Shown: in pieces, positions 5,260-11,872 of the stretch | How positions within the stretch are numbered: position 1 is the first letter of the stretch | How the letters are laid out: the number at the start of each line of letters is the position of its first letter | DNA from: Alphaproteobacteria bacterium | GTDB lineage: Bacteria > Pseudomonadota > Alphaproteobacteria > CAAGCB01 > CAG-977 | Assembly (NCBI GenBank): GCA_900768845.1 | Contig: CAAGEK010000036.1 | Coordinates: 1-11,872, forward strand | Direction of reading: 5' to 3' | DNA length: 11,872 nt | The notes under the pieces: generated by a model | Databases searched by the model: none | Seen by the model: the letters and a program-made list of their open reading frames with translations, nothing else | Told to the model about the DNA's origin: nothing | Made by a program: the position numbers and the translations under genes

Positions 5260-5976
5260 ATGACCAGACCTTCAAAACGCGCTTTTGACGAAATGCGCAA
5301 AGTCACCATTGAAACGAATATTAACAAACACGCGGAAGGGTCTTGTTTGATCAAATGCGGCGACACGCACGTAATTTGCACGGCAAGTGTCGAAGACCGC
5401 GTCCCCGGATGGATGCGCAACACGGGCAAAGGATGGGTGACCGCCGAATACGGCATGATTCCCCGCGCAACGTCCGCCCGCGTCGACCGCGAAGCCAAAA
5501 AGGGGCAATCGGGCAGGACACAGGAAATCCAGCGTTTGATCGGGCGCGCCCTGCGTTCGTGCGTCGATATGAAAGCGTTGGGCGAATATTGCATCAAAAT
5601 CGATTGCGACGTCGTTCAGGCGGACGGAGGCACGCGGACGGCTTCGATTACCGGCGGTTTTGTCGCGCTGTATCTGGCGATAAGGAAAATGCAGGAAAAC
5701 AAGATGATCTTCAATATGCCCGTTATCGACACCGTTGCGGCGATTTCATGCGGCATCAGAGAAGGACAGGCCGTTTTGGATCTGGATTATGATGAAGATT
5801 CGACGGCTCAAACCGATTCCAACTTTGTCATCACGGGCAAAGGCGGCATCGTCGAAATTCAGGGGACGGCCGAACGCGAACCGTTCACACCCGCCCAATT
5901 TCAAGAGCTGTTCAATCTGGCCTGCAAAGGAACGAACGAACTGGCCGCTTTACAACGTCAAGCATTAGGGATTTAG
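5260..5976 (+). CDS. rph: RNase PH, phosphorolytic tRNA 3'-exoribonuclease
   Basis: RNase PH removes nucleotides from tRNA precursors 3' of CCA, using phosphate and releasing nucleoside diphosphates; it works as a hexameric ring in the cytoplasm. The 238-residue length equals the typical family size. Conserved features are the N-terminal KRAFDEMRKV, GWVTAEYGMIPRAT near residues 58-71, Arg86 and Gly-Thr-Arg 124-126 (phosphate site positions known in the family), the block CDVVQADGGTRTASITGG, and LDYDEDSTAQTDSNFV with GGIVEIQGTAE. Both phosphate-binding elements are intact, so it should be active. The ATG has AAAGGA at normal spacing. It is first in an rph-rdgB-hemW operon, divergent from hrcA, an arrangement familiar from alphaproteobacteria. 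Confidence 0.97.
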   Translation: MTRPSKRAFDEMRKVTIETNINKHAEGSCLIKCGDTHVICTASVEDRVPGWMRNTGKGWVTAEYGMIPRATSARVDREAKKGQSGRTQEIQRLIGRALRSCVDMKALGEYCIKIDCDVVQADGGTRTASITGGFVALYLAIRKMQENKMIFNMPVIDTVAAISCGIREGQAVLDLDYDEDSTAQTDSNFVITGKGGIVEIQGTAEREPFTPAQFQELFNLACKGTNELAALQRQALGI

Positions 5977-5980
5977 AACA

Positions 5981-6583
5981 ATGCGCAAACTGACAGAAAA
6001 GGAAATCGTGCTTGCCACGCACAACAAAGGCAAAGTCGTCGAGATGCAGGCGATTTTAGCCCCTTATAACGTCACCGTCCGTTCCGCAGGCGAAATGAAT
6101 CTTTCGGAACCCGAAGAAAACGGCGACACGTTTATCGCAAATGCGAAAATCAAAGCTTTGTCAGCGGCGAAAGAATCCGGCCTGCCGGCTTTGGGCGACG
6201 ATTCGGGATTATGCGTCCACGCTTTGGACAACCGCCCCGGCATTTATTCCGCCCGTTACAACGAACCGAAAAAAAACGGTTTTAAATACGCGATGGAATG
6301 CCTGAATACGGAGATGGGCGACGCAAAAGACAGAACGGCGCACTTCGCCTGCGCTCTGGTCATCGCATGGCCGGACGGACACACCGAAGAATTTGAAGGA
6401 CGCGTCAACGGAACGCTGTGTTATCCTCCTCGCGGCGATAACGGTTTCGGATACGACCCGATGTTTGTTCCCGACGGATACGATCAATCGTTTGCCGAAT
6501 TGTCTTCTGCCGTCAAAAATGAAATCAGCCACCGCGCAAATGCGTTAAAACTGTTTACGCAAGGCTGTTTGGGACAAAAATGA
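5981..6583 (+). CDS. rdgB: RdgB/HAM1-type XTP/dITP diphosphatase
   Basis: The enzyme hydrolyses non-canonical purine nucleoside triphosphates (ITP, dITP, XTP) to monophosphates and pyrophosphate and keeps them out of DNA and RNA. The 200-residue protein has all family motifs: THNKGK at 13-18 (substrate phosphate loop), ALGDDSGLCV at 70-79 with the metal-binding and general-base acidic residues, RGDNGFGYDPMF at 151-162, and NEISHRANA at 180-188 (base recognition). It starts four bases after the rph stop codon, and its TGA stop overlaps the ATG of hemW. Translational coupling across the operon is likely. Full length, no anomalies. Confidence 0.97.
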   Translation: MRKLTEKEIVLATHNKGKVVEMQAILAPYNVTVRSAGEMNLSEPEENGDTFIANAKIKALSAAKESGLPALGDDSGLCVHALDNRPGIYSARYNEPKKNGFKYAMECLNTEMGDAKDRTAHFACALVIAWPDGHTEEFEGRVNGTLCYPPRGDNGFGYDPMFVPDGYDQSFAELSSAVKNEISHRANALKLFTQGCLGQK

Positions 6584-7701
6584 TTCCGTTCGGCATTTAT
6601 TTCCATTGGCCGTTTTGCAAATCGAAATGCCCGTATTGCGATTTTGTCAGCACCGCGGCCAAAAACATCGATTTTCAAGCATGGAAGGACGCTTATCTTT
6701 CCGTGCTTGAACGTTATGCCGCCCGAACGGGTGAAAAAACCGTGTCTTCGGTGTTTTTCGGCGGAGGCACGCCGTCTTTGATGCCGCCCGAACTGGTTGC
6801 CGAGTTGGTATCGGCGGTGCGCCGGCTTTGGAAAACGGACGAAGACGCGGAAATTTCCATGGAAGCAAATCCGGCGGGAACGCTTGACGCGGAAAAGCTC
6901 AACGCTTTCAGAAAAGCCGGCGTCACCCGTTTATCGTTGGGGATTCAATCCCTGAACGACGCCGATTTGCGCTTTTTGGGAAGATTGCACGATTCAAAAA
7001 CGGCCGTCGACGCCTTTAAAACCGCTCAAAGCATCTTTCCCGAAGTTTCCGCCGATTTCATTTACGCATTGCCGCATCAGACATTCGCGGATTGGAAAAG
7101 CGAGCTGGAACGTATTTTATCGCTGAACGCCGACCACCTGTCCTTGTACCAGCTGACATTGGAAGAAGGGACGTTTTTTTATAAAAAAGGGTTGGAAATG
7201 CCCGAAGAAAGCTTGTGCGCGGATATGTTCGAACTGACCGACCGCATGACGTATCAGGCGGGATTGGAACGTTATGAAGTGTCCAATCATGCGCGCAAAG
7301 GTCGGGAATGCCGTCACAACCTTTTATACTGGCAAGGCGGGGAATGGCTGGGGATCGGCCCTGCGGCGCACGGACGGTTCACGGAAAACGGAAACCACAT
7401 TGCGACGGCGGGCGGACGGAAACCTTTTGAATGGCTGAAAACGCGGGAAACGGCCGAAGAAACCCTGACCGTCAAAGAACGCGCCGAAGAGTTGATTTTA
7501 ATGGGAATGCGCACTTCCGCCGGCGTTTTACGCGACCGTTTCAAACAAATCACGGGCGCGGACGTCGAACAATTCATATATGCGGACACATTGGAAGATT
7601 ACCAATCCGACGGATTGATGATTGCCGATAAAAAAGGCCTTCGCGCCACGGCAAAAGGCCTTTTGATTGTCAATGCCCTGTGTGCAAGCCTTATAAGGTA
7701 G
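6580..7701 (+). CDS. hemW: HemW, radical-SAM-type haem chaperone (formerly annotated as HemN-like oxygen-independent coproporphyrinogen oxidase)
   Basis: HemW-family proteins bind a 4Fe-4S cluster and haem and are thought to deliver haem to respiratory enzymes; they are not true coproporphyrinogen oxidases. The 373-residue protein shows the radical-SAM cysteines C13-x3-C17-x2-C20 in FCKSKCPYCDF, GGGTPS at 61-66, EANPAGT near 95-101, LSLGIQSLNDADLRFLGR at about 118-135, and the family-typical YEVSNHAR near 232-239. The later segment HNLLYWQGGEWLGIGPAAHGR is also characteristic. The shorter N-terminus starting IPFGIYFHWPFC and the CxxxCxxC spacing fit HemW rather than HemN. The gene overlaps rdgB by four bases. 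Its 3' end overlaps the convergent lipoprotein gene by 11 bp and contains that gene's terminator. Confidence 0.94.
   Translation: MIPFGIYFHWPFCKSKCPYCDFVSTAAKNIDFQAWKDAYLSVLERYAARTGEKTVSSVFFGGGTPSLMPPELVAELVSAVRRLWKTDEDAEISMEANPAGTLDAEKLNAFRKAGVTRLSLGIQSLNDADLRFLGRLHDSKTAVDAFKTAQSIFPEVSADFIYALPHQTFADWKSELERILSLNADHLSLYQLTLEEGTFFYKKGLEMPEESLCADMFELTDRMTYQAGLERYEVSNHARKGRECRHNLLYWQGGEWLGIGPAAHGRFTENGNHIATAGGRKPFEWLKTRETAEETLTVKERAEELILMGMRTSAGVLRDRFKQITGADVEQFIYADTLEDYQSDGLMIADKKGLRATAKGLLIVNALCASLIR
7630..7664 (-). terminator. Rho-independent terminator of the lipoprotein gene, inside hemW
   Basis: On the minus strand AAAAGGCCTT (7664-7655) pairs perfectly with AAGGCCTTTT (7641-7632) over a 13-base loop and runs into TTTTTT. 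It lies 27 bases past the stop of the lipoprotein gene, but within the last codons of the convergent hemW gene. The sequence is nearly symmetrical, so on the plus strand it could also fold before hemW ends, but there its T-run is shorter. Confidence 0.68.
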
Positions 7702-9511
7702 GCGGGGTGACGAAAGGTTGTTTCACTTCGTTTCCGTATGAAGATACGGGCGTTACAAACGGTTGCTTGAACTCCTGACGGCGGACGGAAGGTTGAGGCG
7801 TTTCTTCAACCGGCGCGGACGAAGGCGTTATAAACGGCTGTCTGAACTCCTGACGGCGGGCGGAGGGTTGAGGCGTTTCTTCCGCCGGCGCGGACGAGGG
7901 CGTTACAAACGGCTGTTTGAACTCCAGACCTTCAGCGGACGGATTTTCCGGCGTGCCGTTTCCCTGCAAAACGGTGTTGCCGTCCACGACAACGGCGGAT
8001 TCGCCGCCGACAACGATCACACCGTCCTCTTCCTTGACCTCCTCTTGAGGCGGAGGAATGAATTCCGAAGAATAACGATAGCCTTTGTCAAAAACGTTCG
8101 GGATAAATTCGGGTTCGGTTTCAAAAACTTCGGGAGCCGGAGAAAGCGTCACAAACCCTTTCTTTTCAACGCCCAAAACTTCCAACCCGCGCTCGGAAAG
8201 CCCGTTTTGCAACAGGCGGAACAGCCCGTCGACGCCCCTGAATCCCGACGGATTCGTCAAATTTTTGGTTGAAAAGCTGCCGGTTTCAGCCAAAACCGCC
8301 GCCAAAGCGACAGCATCATAAGCCTGTGACGCTATTCTGGGCGGTTTTTCTCCGTAAATGTTTTTGTAACGCGCCGAAAAACGTTTGAACCCCGAGGAGG
8401 GCAAGTTTGAAAACCATCCGCCGATTAATGCGGACTCTCGCGCCGGAGACGAATTCGCCCATTGTGACGTTCCCAAAATGCGAATGTCGGACGGAACATC
8501 GTAATAGGACAGCAACGCTCCCAAAGAACGCAGACGACTGCCTTCCTCGGTAATCAGCAAAGCGTCGAATTCAAACGGATCGCGCACGATTTCCGTGTTT
8601 TTCAGCGTTTCCATCCGTTCCGTCAAGGCTTCCACGGTCATCAGGACTTCTTCCTCTTCGCCCGTTTCATCGTTTTTGATTTTAACGGGCAAGCCGGCTT
8701 CCGCGTTTTCGCGCATTTTTTCCAAACGCTCCAGCTCTTCTTCCCTGTCTTTTTCCAAATCTTCAATCGTGCGCGGCATGATCGATTGGACGACAGGTTG
8801 CAAATTGTTCGATTCCGGATGATAAAATCCCGCCTTGGTTATCGTCGCGCCGCACCGGTCGGCCGCCGCTTTCGCCGCCATCGCGACGATGTCCCCCATG
8901 GCGTTGTCTTGGGATAAAACGGCGAACCGCTTATACCCCTTGTCACAAGCGTAGGAAACGATATGGTCGACTTGTTGCGAAGTCAGCGTGCTGATCGTAT
9001 AGACGCCGTCCCCCAAATTCGACGGATGGGAAGAAAACGTAATCACGCCGACGTCCGCCGAGTGCGTATTTTCCCTGATTGCACGGACGTGTTGGGAAAA
9101 AACGGGGCCGATAATCAATTCGACTCCTTGGGCGATCGCCAGTTCGGAAGCTTTTCTGGCTCCTTCGGTCGTTCCTTCGGTGTCGTAAAATTGCAATACC
9201 AAACGGTTGCCGGCAACGTCGAACAACGACATCATCGCCGCATTGCGCAGGGCTTCGCCCGTTTTCGCCGCCTTTCCGCTTAACGGGAGCAATATTCCCA
9301 CACGCATCATATCAGACTTTTGAACCTGTTTCGGTTCGGCCTGTTCCGCCGCCCGCCCCGAAGGCTCCGCCGTTGCCAGATCCGCATCGGAAACGCTGAA
9401 CACGCCTTGTTCGACGCTTTGTCTTGACGTCAAAGACACGCCCCGCGTACACGACGATACCAAAACCGCCATAAGGCAACACGCAAAAAATTTGAACATA
9501 ATTCGACGCAA
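7691..9511 (-). CDS. LpoA/LppC-family lipoprotein, penicillin-binding-protein activator-like (periplasmic-binding fold)
   Basis: The family includes Escherichia coli LpoA (YraM), an outer-membrane lipoprotein that activates PBP1A; alphaproteobacterial members are less studied, so the exact partner is inferred. The start is a TTG at 9511 with GGAG seven bases upstream; an ATG four codons later lacks a Shine-Dalgarno. Residues 1-20 are a lipoprotein signal with lipobox VSSC (Cys21). From about residue 69 (MRVGILLPLSG) to about 470 there is a type-1 periplasmic-binding fold, with IIGPVFS and a late FRGVDGLFRL. An unusual charged coiled-coil insertion occupies about 248-307. The proline-rich tail from about 480 ends in 25-residue tandem repeats (QPFVTPSSAP-type). 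The gene is divergent from rsmI, matching the yraL-yraM neighbourhood in E. coli. 606 residues is near the size of enterobacterial LpoA, although it lacks an obvious N-terminal TPR part. Confidence 0.85.
   Translation of the reverse strand: MRRIMFKFFACCLMAVLVSSCTRGVSLTSRQSVEQGVFSVSDADLATAEPSGRAAEQAEPKQVQKSDMMRVGILLPLSGKAAKTGEALRNAAMMSLFDVAGNRLVLQFYDTEGTTEGARKASELAIAQGVELIIGPVFSQHVRAIRENTHSADVGVITFSSHPSNLGDGVYTISTLTSQQVDHIVSYACDKGYKRFAVLSQDNAMGDIVAMAAKAAADRCGATITKAGFYHPESNNLQPVVQSIMPRTIEDLEKDREEELERLEKMRENAEAGLPVKIKNDETGEEEEVLMTVEALTERMETLKNTEIVRDPFEFDALLITEEGSRLRSLGALLSYYDVPSDIRILGTSQWANSSPARESALIGGWFSNLPSSGFKRFSARYKNIYGEKPPRIASQAYDAVALAAVLAETGSFSTKNLTNPSGFRGVDGLFRLLQNGLSERGLEVLGVEKKGFVTLSPAPEVFETEPEFIPNVFDKGYRYSSEFIPPPQEEVKEEDGVIVVGGESAVVVDGNTVLQGNGTPENPSAEGLEFKQPFVTPSSAPAEETPQPSARRQEFRQPFITPSSAPVEETPQPSVRRQEFKQPFVTPVSSYGNEVKQPFVTPPTL
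7706..7925 (-). repeat. 75-bp in-frame tandem repeats in the lipoprotein C-terminus
   Basis: Two full 75-bp units and degenerate partial units encode EFKQPFVTPSSAPAEETPQP-type 25-residue repeats, starting near residues 531, 556 and 581, with a last short copy (KQPFVTP) at 597-603. On the plus strand the recurring ACAAACGG-like motif falls near 7756, 7831 and 7906, exactly 75 bases apart. Substitutions are mostly conservative (Lys/Arg, Val/Ile). Such repeats can expand or contract by slippage. Confidence 0.85.
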
Positions 9512-9579
9512 AAGATTGCTCCTGTCCTGAAAACGTTTTACATCTAAGGCATCTTATCCGTTTTTAAAAAGGATGGCAA
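9512..9579. promoter_or_regulatory. Divergent intergenic region between the lipoprotein gene and rsmI
   Basis: These 68 bases must carry the promoters for both directions unless the genes are read from farther away. I see the Shine-Dalgarno sites for each gene (GGAG for the TTG start at 9511, AAAAAGGA for rsmI). There is no convincing pair of -35/-10 boxes: TTGCTC and TACATC at 17 bases on the plus strand is only a weak match. Confidence 0.3.
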
Positions 9580-10434
9580 ATGTCTGAAGAAACTTCTTTT
9601 ATAAAAGGTTTGTATCTGGTTGCAACCCCTATCGGCAATTTGGGGGATATTTCCGACAGAGCCGTCAAAATTTTAAAATCGGCCGACGTCGTCGCGTGCG
9701 AAGACACCCGCGTCACGGCAAAGCTGTTTTCCCTGTTGGGAATATCGTCGCCTCTGACCCCGTATCACGAACACAACGCCGACAAAGTCCGTCCGGCTTT
9801 GATTAAACGGCTGAAAAACGGCGAAACGATCGCTTTGGTTTCCGACGCGGGAACCCCTTTGGTCAACGACCCCGGTTACAAACTGGTTCAAGACTGTATC
9901 GTCGAAGGCGTTTACGTCACCGCCGCCCCCGGAGCTTCCGCCGTTTTAACGGCTTTGCAGCTTTCGGGTCTGCCTTGCCACCGTTTTTTGTTTTCGGGTT
10001 TTTTGCCCCCGAAATCATCGGCACGCAAGAAAGAATTGCAAGAACTGTCAACCGTAAAGTCAACATTGATATTTTACGAAGCTCCCCAAAGGATTGAAGA
10101 AACGCTTGCCGATATGGCGGAAATTTTGGGAAACCGTAAAATCGCTTTGGCCAGAGAACTGACCAAAAAGTTTGAAGAAGTTTTGCGCGGAACACTCTTT
10201 GAGTTGATTGATTACTGTAAACAAAACGGCGTTCCCAAAGGCGAATTCGTCATTGTCGTCGCTCCTGCGGAAAAGGAAGAAAAAATCGGCGAAGAAGAAC
10301 TCAAAGCGAAACTGATTGACGCCTTAAAGGTTTCTTCGTTAAAAGACGCCGTCGCAGAAATCGTCAGGGAAACGGGATTGAACAAAAAATATGTTTATGA
10401 AACGGCTTTGACGGTGAAAAATGAGGGACTTTAA
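9580..10434 (+). CDS. rsmI: RsmI, 16S rRNA (cytidine-1402-2'-O)-methyltransferase
   Basis: RsmI uses S-adenosylmethionine to methylate the 2'-OH of C1402 in the ribosomal P-site decoding region. The 284-residue protein has the tetrapyrrole-methylase-type fold motifs in order: GLYLVATPIGNLGDIS near residues 10-25, ACEDTRVT at 39-46, YHEHN at 62-66, ALVSDAGTPLVNDPGY at about 85-100, and AAPGASAVLTAL at about 115-126. These are followed by LSGLPCHRFLFSGFLP, FYEAPQRI and GNRKIALARELTKKFEEVLRG. AAAAAGGA lies seven bases before the ATG. Its end overlaps the yraN start by 14 bases, so the two form one operon. Complete, no missing motifs. Confidence 0.96.
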   Translation: MSEETSFIKGLYLVATPIGNLGDISDRAVKILKSADVVACEDTRVTAKLFSLLGISSPLTPYHEHNADKVRPALIKRLKNGETIALVSDAGTPLVNDPGYKLVQDCIVEGVYVTAAPGASAVLTALQLSGLPCHRFLFSGFLPPKSSARKKELQELSTVKSTLIFYEAPQRIEETLADMAEILGNRKIALARELTKKFEEVLRGTLFELIDYCKQNGVPKGEFVIVVAPAEKEEKIGEEELKAKLIDALKVSSLKDAVAEIVRETGLNKKYVYETALTVKNEGL

Positions 10435-10804
10435 ACGGCGAACGGGGGAAAAAGCGCGTACCGACGGTTTAAAGGCCGAAAACAAAGCGGTTTTATTCCT
10501 GCGGCTCAAAGGCTATAAAATCGTTGAAAGGAATTTCAAGCCGCCCAGAGGATCCGGAGCGGGAGAAATCGACATTATCGCTTTCAAACGCGGCGTTTTA
10601 GCCTTTATCGAGGTCAAAATGCGCCGTTCGAAACAGGAAGCCGCGGAAGCCGTGTCTTTGCACGTTCAGGAACGCCGCATCAGGGGGGCGGAATATTTTT
10701 TGTCCCTGCATCCCGAATATGAAAATCATGAAAAACGGTTCGACGTTATTTTAATGACCCCGAAATCCATTCCGGAGCATATACAAAACGCTTTTTTCTC
10801 ATAA
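10421..10804 (+). CDS. yraN: YraN/UPF0102-family nuclease-like protein
   Basis: A 127-residue protein of the UPF0102 family, which has a PD-(D/E)XK endonuclease-like fold; its substrate and role are not settled. The motifs are an N-terminal G-(x)n-E-x-KA-x-x-FL helix region (GLKAENKAVLFLRLKGYKIVERN by features: Glu20, then a basic strand), GEIDIIA at 48-54 with the active-site Asp51, and AFIEVKMR at 61-68 with Glu64 and Lys66. RFDVILM near 106-112 is the conserved last strand. The catalytic-type residues are present. It overlaps rsmI by 14 bases, and its 3' end overlaps the convergent ORF on the right by six. Its position next to rsmI and the LpoA-like gene matches the E. coli yraL-yraM-yraN region. 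Confidence 0.92.
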   Translation: MRDFKRRTGEKARTDGLKAENKAVLFLRLKGYKIVERNFKPPRGSGAGEIDIIAFKRGVLAFIEVKMRRSKQEAAEAVSLHVQERRIRGAEYFLSLHPEYENHEKRFDVILMTPKSIPEHIQNAFFS

Positions 10805-11872
10805 ACTGCATCCGTCTTTTGTGCGCGATTGAGGTCGGAAATAACAAGTAAAGGAAACCCTAAGCCATAAATCCGCGCCCGCCTTTTGCGAACGTTTGAC
10901 GATTGCCTGACGGACGGCGTTTTTTTGTATGGCAAGGGTTTTGCGTTTTTCAAAACCGGATTCTTCTTTTGCCGCGCGGCCTTCGGTAATCATACGCTCC
11001 AAATCTTCAAGCAAACTTTCCATCAATGCCGACGACGCTTTCATCCCTTTGGCTTTAAACGTTATAAATTTACGCATCAAAAGCTCGGCCTGTTGCGCGT
11101 CAATGCCTTGATTGACTTTTTCATCAAAAGGCGTTATGTTTAAATTAATGGAATTTTCCATTTCTCCGTCCGTGGCCTGATTTTTTACGTCAGTGTCCCC
11201 GGACGGTTTTTTTTCTTCGCTGTTTCTGGCATCCATCGTGTAATACTTTTTGCCTTGATCGTCTTCGGCGACTTTTACAGTCACTTTGCGAGGACTTTCG
11301 TTTTTCAAAGCGGCAAAGCCCTCAAAACGATAAAATTTCACGATCCGGTCTTTTCTCGGATGATTCGGAACTTCCTTATCATACCACGTTGCATTTTTGA
11401 TAATGTCGTATACGGCCGGCAAATACGCCAGATTTTCAGGGGTGCTTCTGTTTTTATTGACCGTTTCTCCACCTTGCTTGTTGTAAAAAACGACATCGCC
11501 TATGATTGTTCCTTTCAATACCTTTCCCGCAAGGTTTTTGGAATACCAGTATTTAGCTTTTTCAAACATTGTCGCTGCAGGCTTCCCCGGTACTTCAACA
11601 GTATTGACGGCATCGCGAACGACAATAACGTTATCCGCCGTTTTTCCGATAATTCCCCCTTCTTCTTCGCTTACTTCCTTACCGGCGAAAGCCGCCAGTT
11701 CTTTTGCCGCTTCGTCTTGCGTATATTTTGATATTTCTCTGATACGCTCAAACAAAACGTTTCTTTCGTAGTCGAACTTTTGATTTTTTATTGACGAAGG
11801 TTTTGTTTTTTTGACGATCGTTTCGATTTTGTTTTTCAGGCGGCGGCGTTTTTCGGTTTCATAATAACTTTC
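10799..11872 (-). CDS. LPD3-like large polyvalent-protein fragment of phage/mobile-element type (5' end beyond window)
   Basis: The minus-strand frame is open from the right window edge to a stop at 10799, giving 357 visible residues. A TTG at 11755 is only an internal codon, because the 39 codons upstream of it are open. From about residue 101 to 215 there is a pattern of YWYSKNLAGKVLKG, ENLAYLPAVYDIIKNA, FYRFEGFAA and RKVTVKVAEDDQGKKYYTM. I associate it with the small barrel-like LPD3-type domains of large polyvalent proteins and MuF-linked proteins in phages and integrative elements. The N-terminal part is basic and helical; the stretch after 215 is acidic, followed by a helical, charged region. 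The last 25 residues or so (WLRVSFTCYFRPQSR) look unlike the rest and overlap yraN. This suggests a prophage or integrated element, or its remnant, to the right. Function unknown; domain assignment is from memory of the family pattern. Confidence 0.62.
   Translation of the reverse strand, partial: ESYYETEKRRRLKNKIETIVKKTKPSSIKNQKFDYERNVLFERIREISKYTQDEAAKELAAFAGKEVSEEEGGIIGKTADNVIVVRDAVNTVEVPGKPAATMFEKAKYWYSKNLAGKVLKGTIIGDVVFYNKQGGETVNKNRSTPENLAYLPAVYDIIKNATWYDKEVPNHPRKDRIVKFYRFEGFAALKNESPRKVTVKVAEDDQGKKYYTMDARNSEEKKPSGDTDVKNQATDGEMENSINLNITPFDEKVNQGIDAQQAELLMRKFITFKAKGMKASSALMESLLEDLERMITEGRAAKEESGFEKRKTLAIQKNAVRQAIVKRSQKAGADLWLRVSFTCYFRPQSRTKDGCSL

Noticed and set aside
10726..10953. 75-residue minus-strand ORF overlapping yraN
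   Set aside because: It mostly lies antisense to yraN and in another frame of the right-hand gene. It is kept only as a hint of a possible frameshift in that gene's tail.
11755..11755. TTG at 11755 as the start of the right-hand gene
   Set aside because: The frame is open through all 39 codons upstream to the window edge, and there is no Shine-Dalgarno before this TTG.
1..11872. tRNA or rRNA genes, CRISPR arrays, insertion sequences
   Set aside because: I saw no cloverleaf-like GGTTCRA-containing gene, no regularly spaced short direct repeats with unique spacers, and no transposase or integrase motif in any frame.

Overview
The window looks like a piece of a bacterial chromosome, most likely from an alphaproteobacterium. 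This is inferred from gene content and order (hrcA-grpE divergent from rph-rdgB-hemW, then an LpoA/LppC-type lipoprotein divergent from rsmI-yraN), not from a 16S gene. The middle, about 3.4-10.8 kb, is a compact housekeeping block of moderate base composition. The left 3.3 kb is strikingly AT-rich, and the right-hand kilobase holds a gene of phage/mobile-element style. The housekeeping block is therefore flanked by accessory DNA on both sides.

Left accessory region (1-3375, all on the minus strand). A good promoter just downstream of the grpE terminator drives a 317-residue charged coiled-coil protein with a peptidoglycan-binding-like N-terminus. It is followed by a five-helix membrane protein, a short C-terminal piece of an L,D-transpeptidase/Tlde1-like domain with its own terminator, a three-helix membrane protein, and two more membrane proteins, the last cut by the window edge. 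Three of the membrane proteins are paralogues beginning MNPKVE. Each is preceded by the same 70-75 bp block, which contains a perfect 16-bp inverted repeat. In the mRNA that repeat would lock the start codon into a stem and leave the Shine-Dalgarno sequence in the loop. This looks like a cassette array, possibly of toxin/immunity type aimed at the cell wall, and is the most novel part of the window.

Core region. hrcA and grpE (minus strand) make the heat-shock repressor and the DnaK nucleotide-exchange factor, and end at a clear terminator. Divergently, rph, rdgB and hemW form a tight operon (4-bp gap, then an ATGA overlap) for tRNA 3'-end trimming, clean-up of the nucleotide pool, and a radical-SAM-type haem chaperone. 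hemW converges on, and overlaps by 11 bp, a gene for a large lipoprotein of the LpoA/LppC family, whose terminator lies inside the hemW coding end. rsmI and yraN run divergently from the lipoprotein gene, the neighbourhood known from Escherichia coli (yraL-yraM-yraN).

Right accessory edge. A minus-strand ORF converges on yraN and stays open to the right edge of the window. It carries a domain resembling the large polyvalent protein-associated (LPD3-like) domains of phage MuF-type and mobile-element proteins, so a prophage or integrated element, or a remnant of one, probably continues beyond position 11872.
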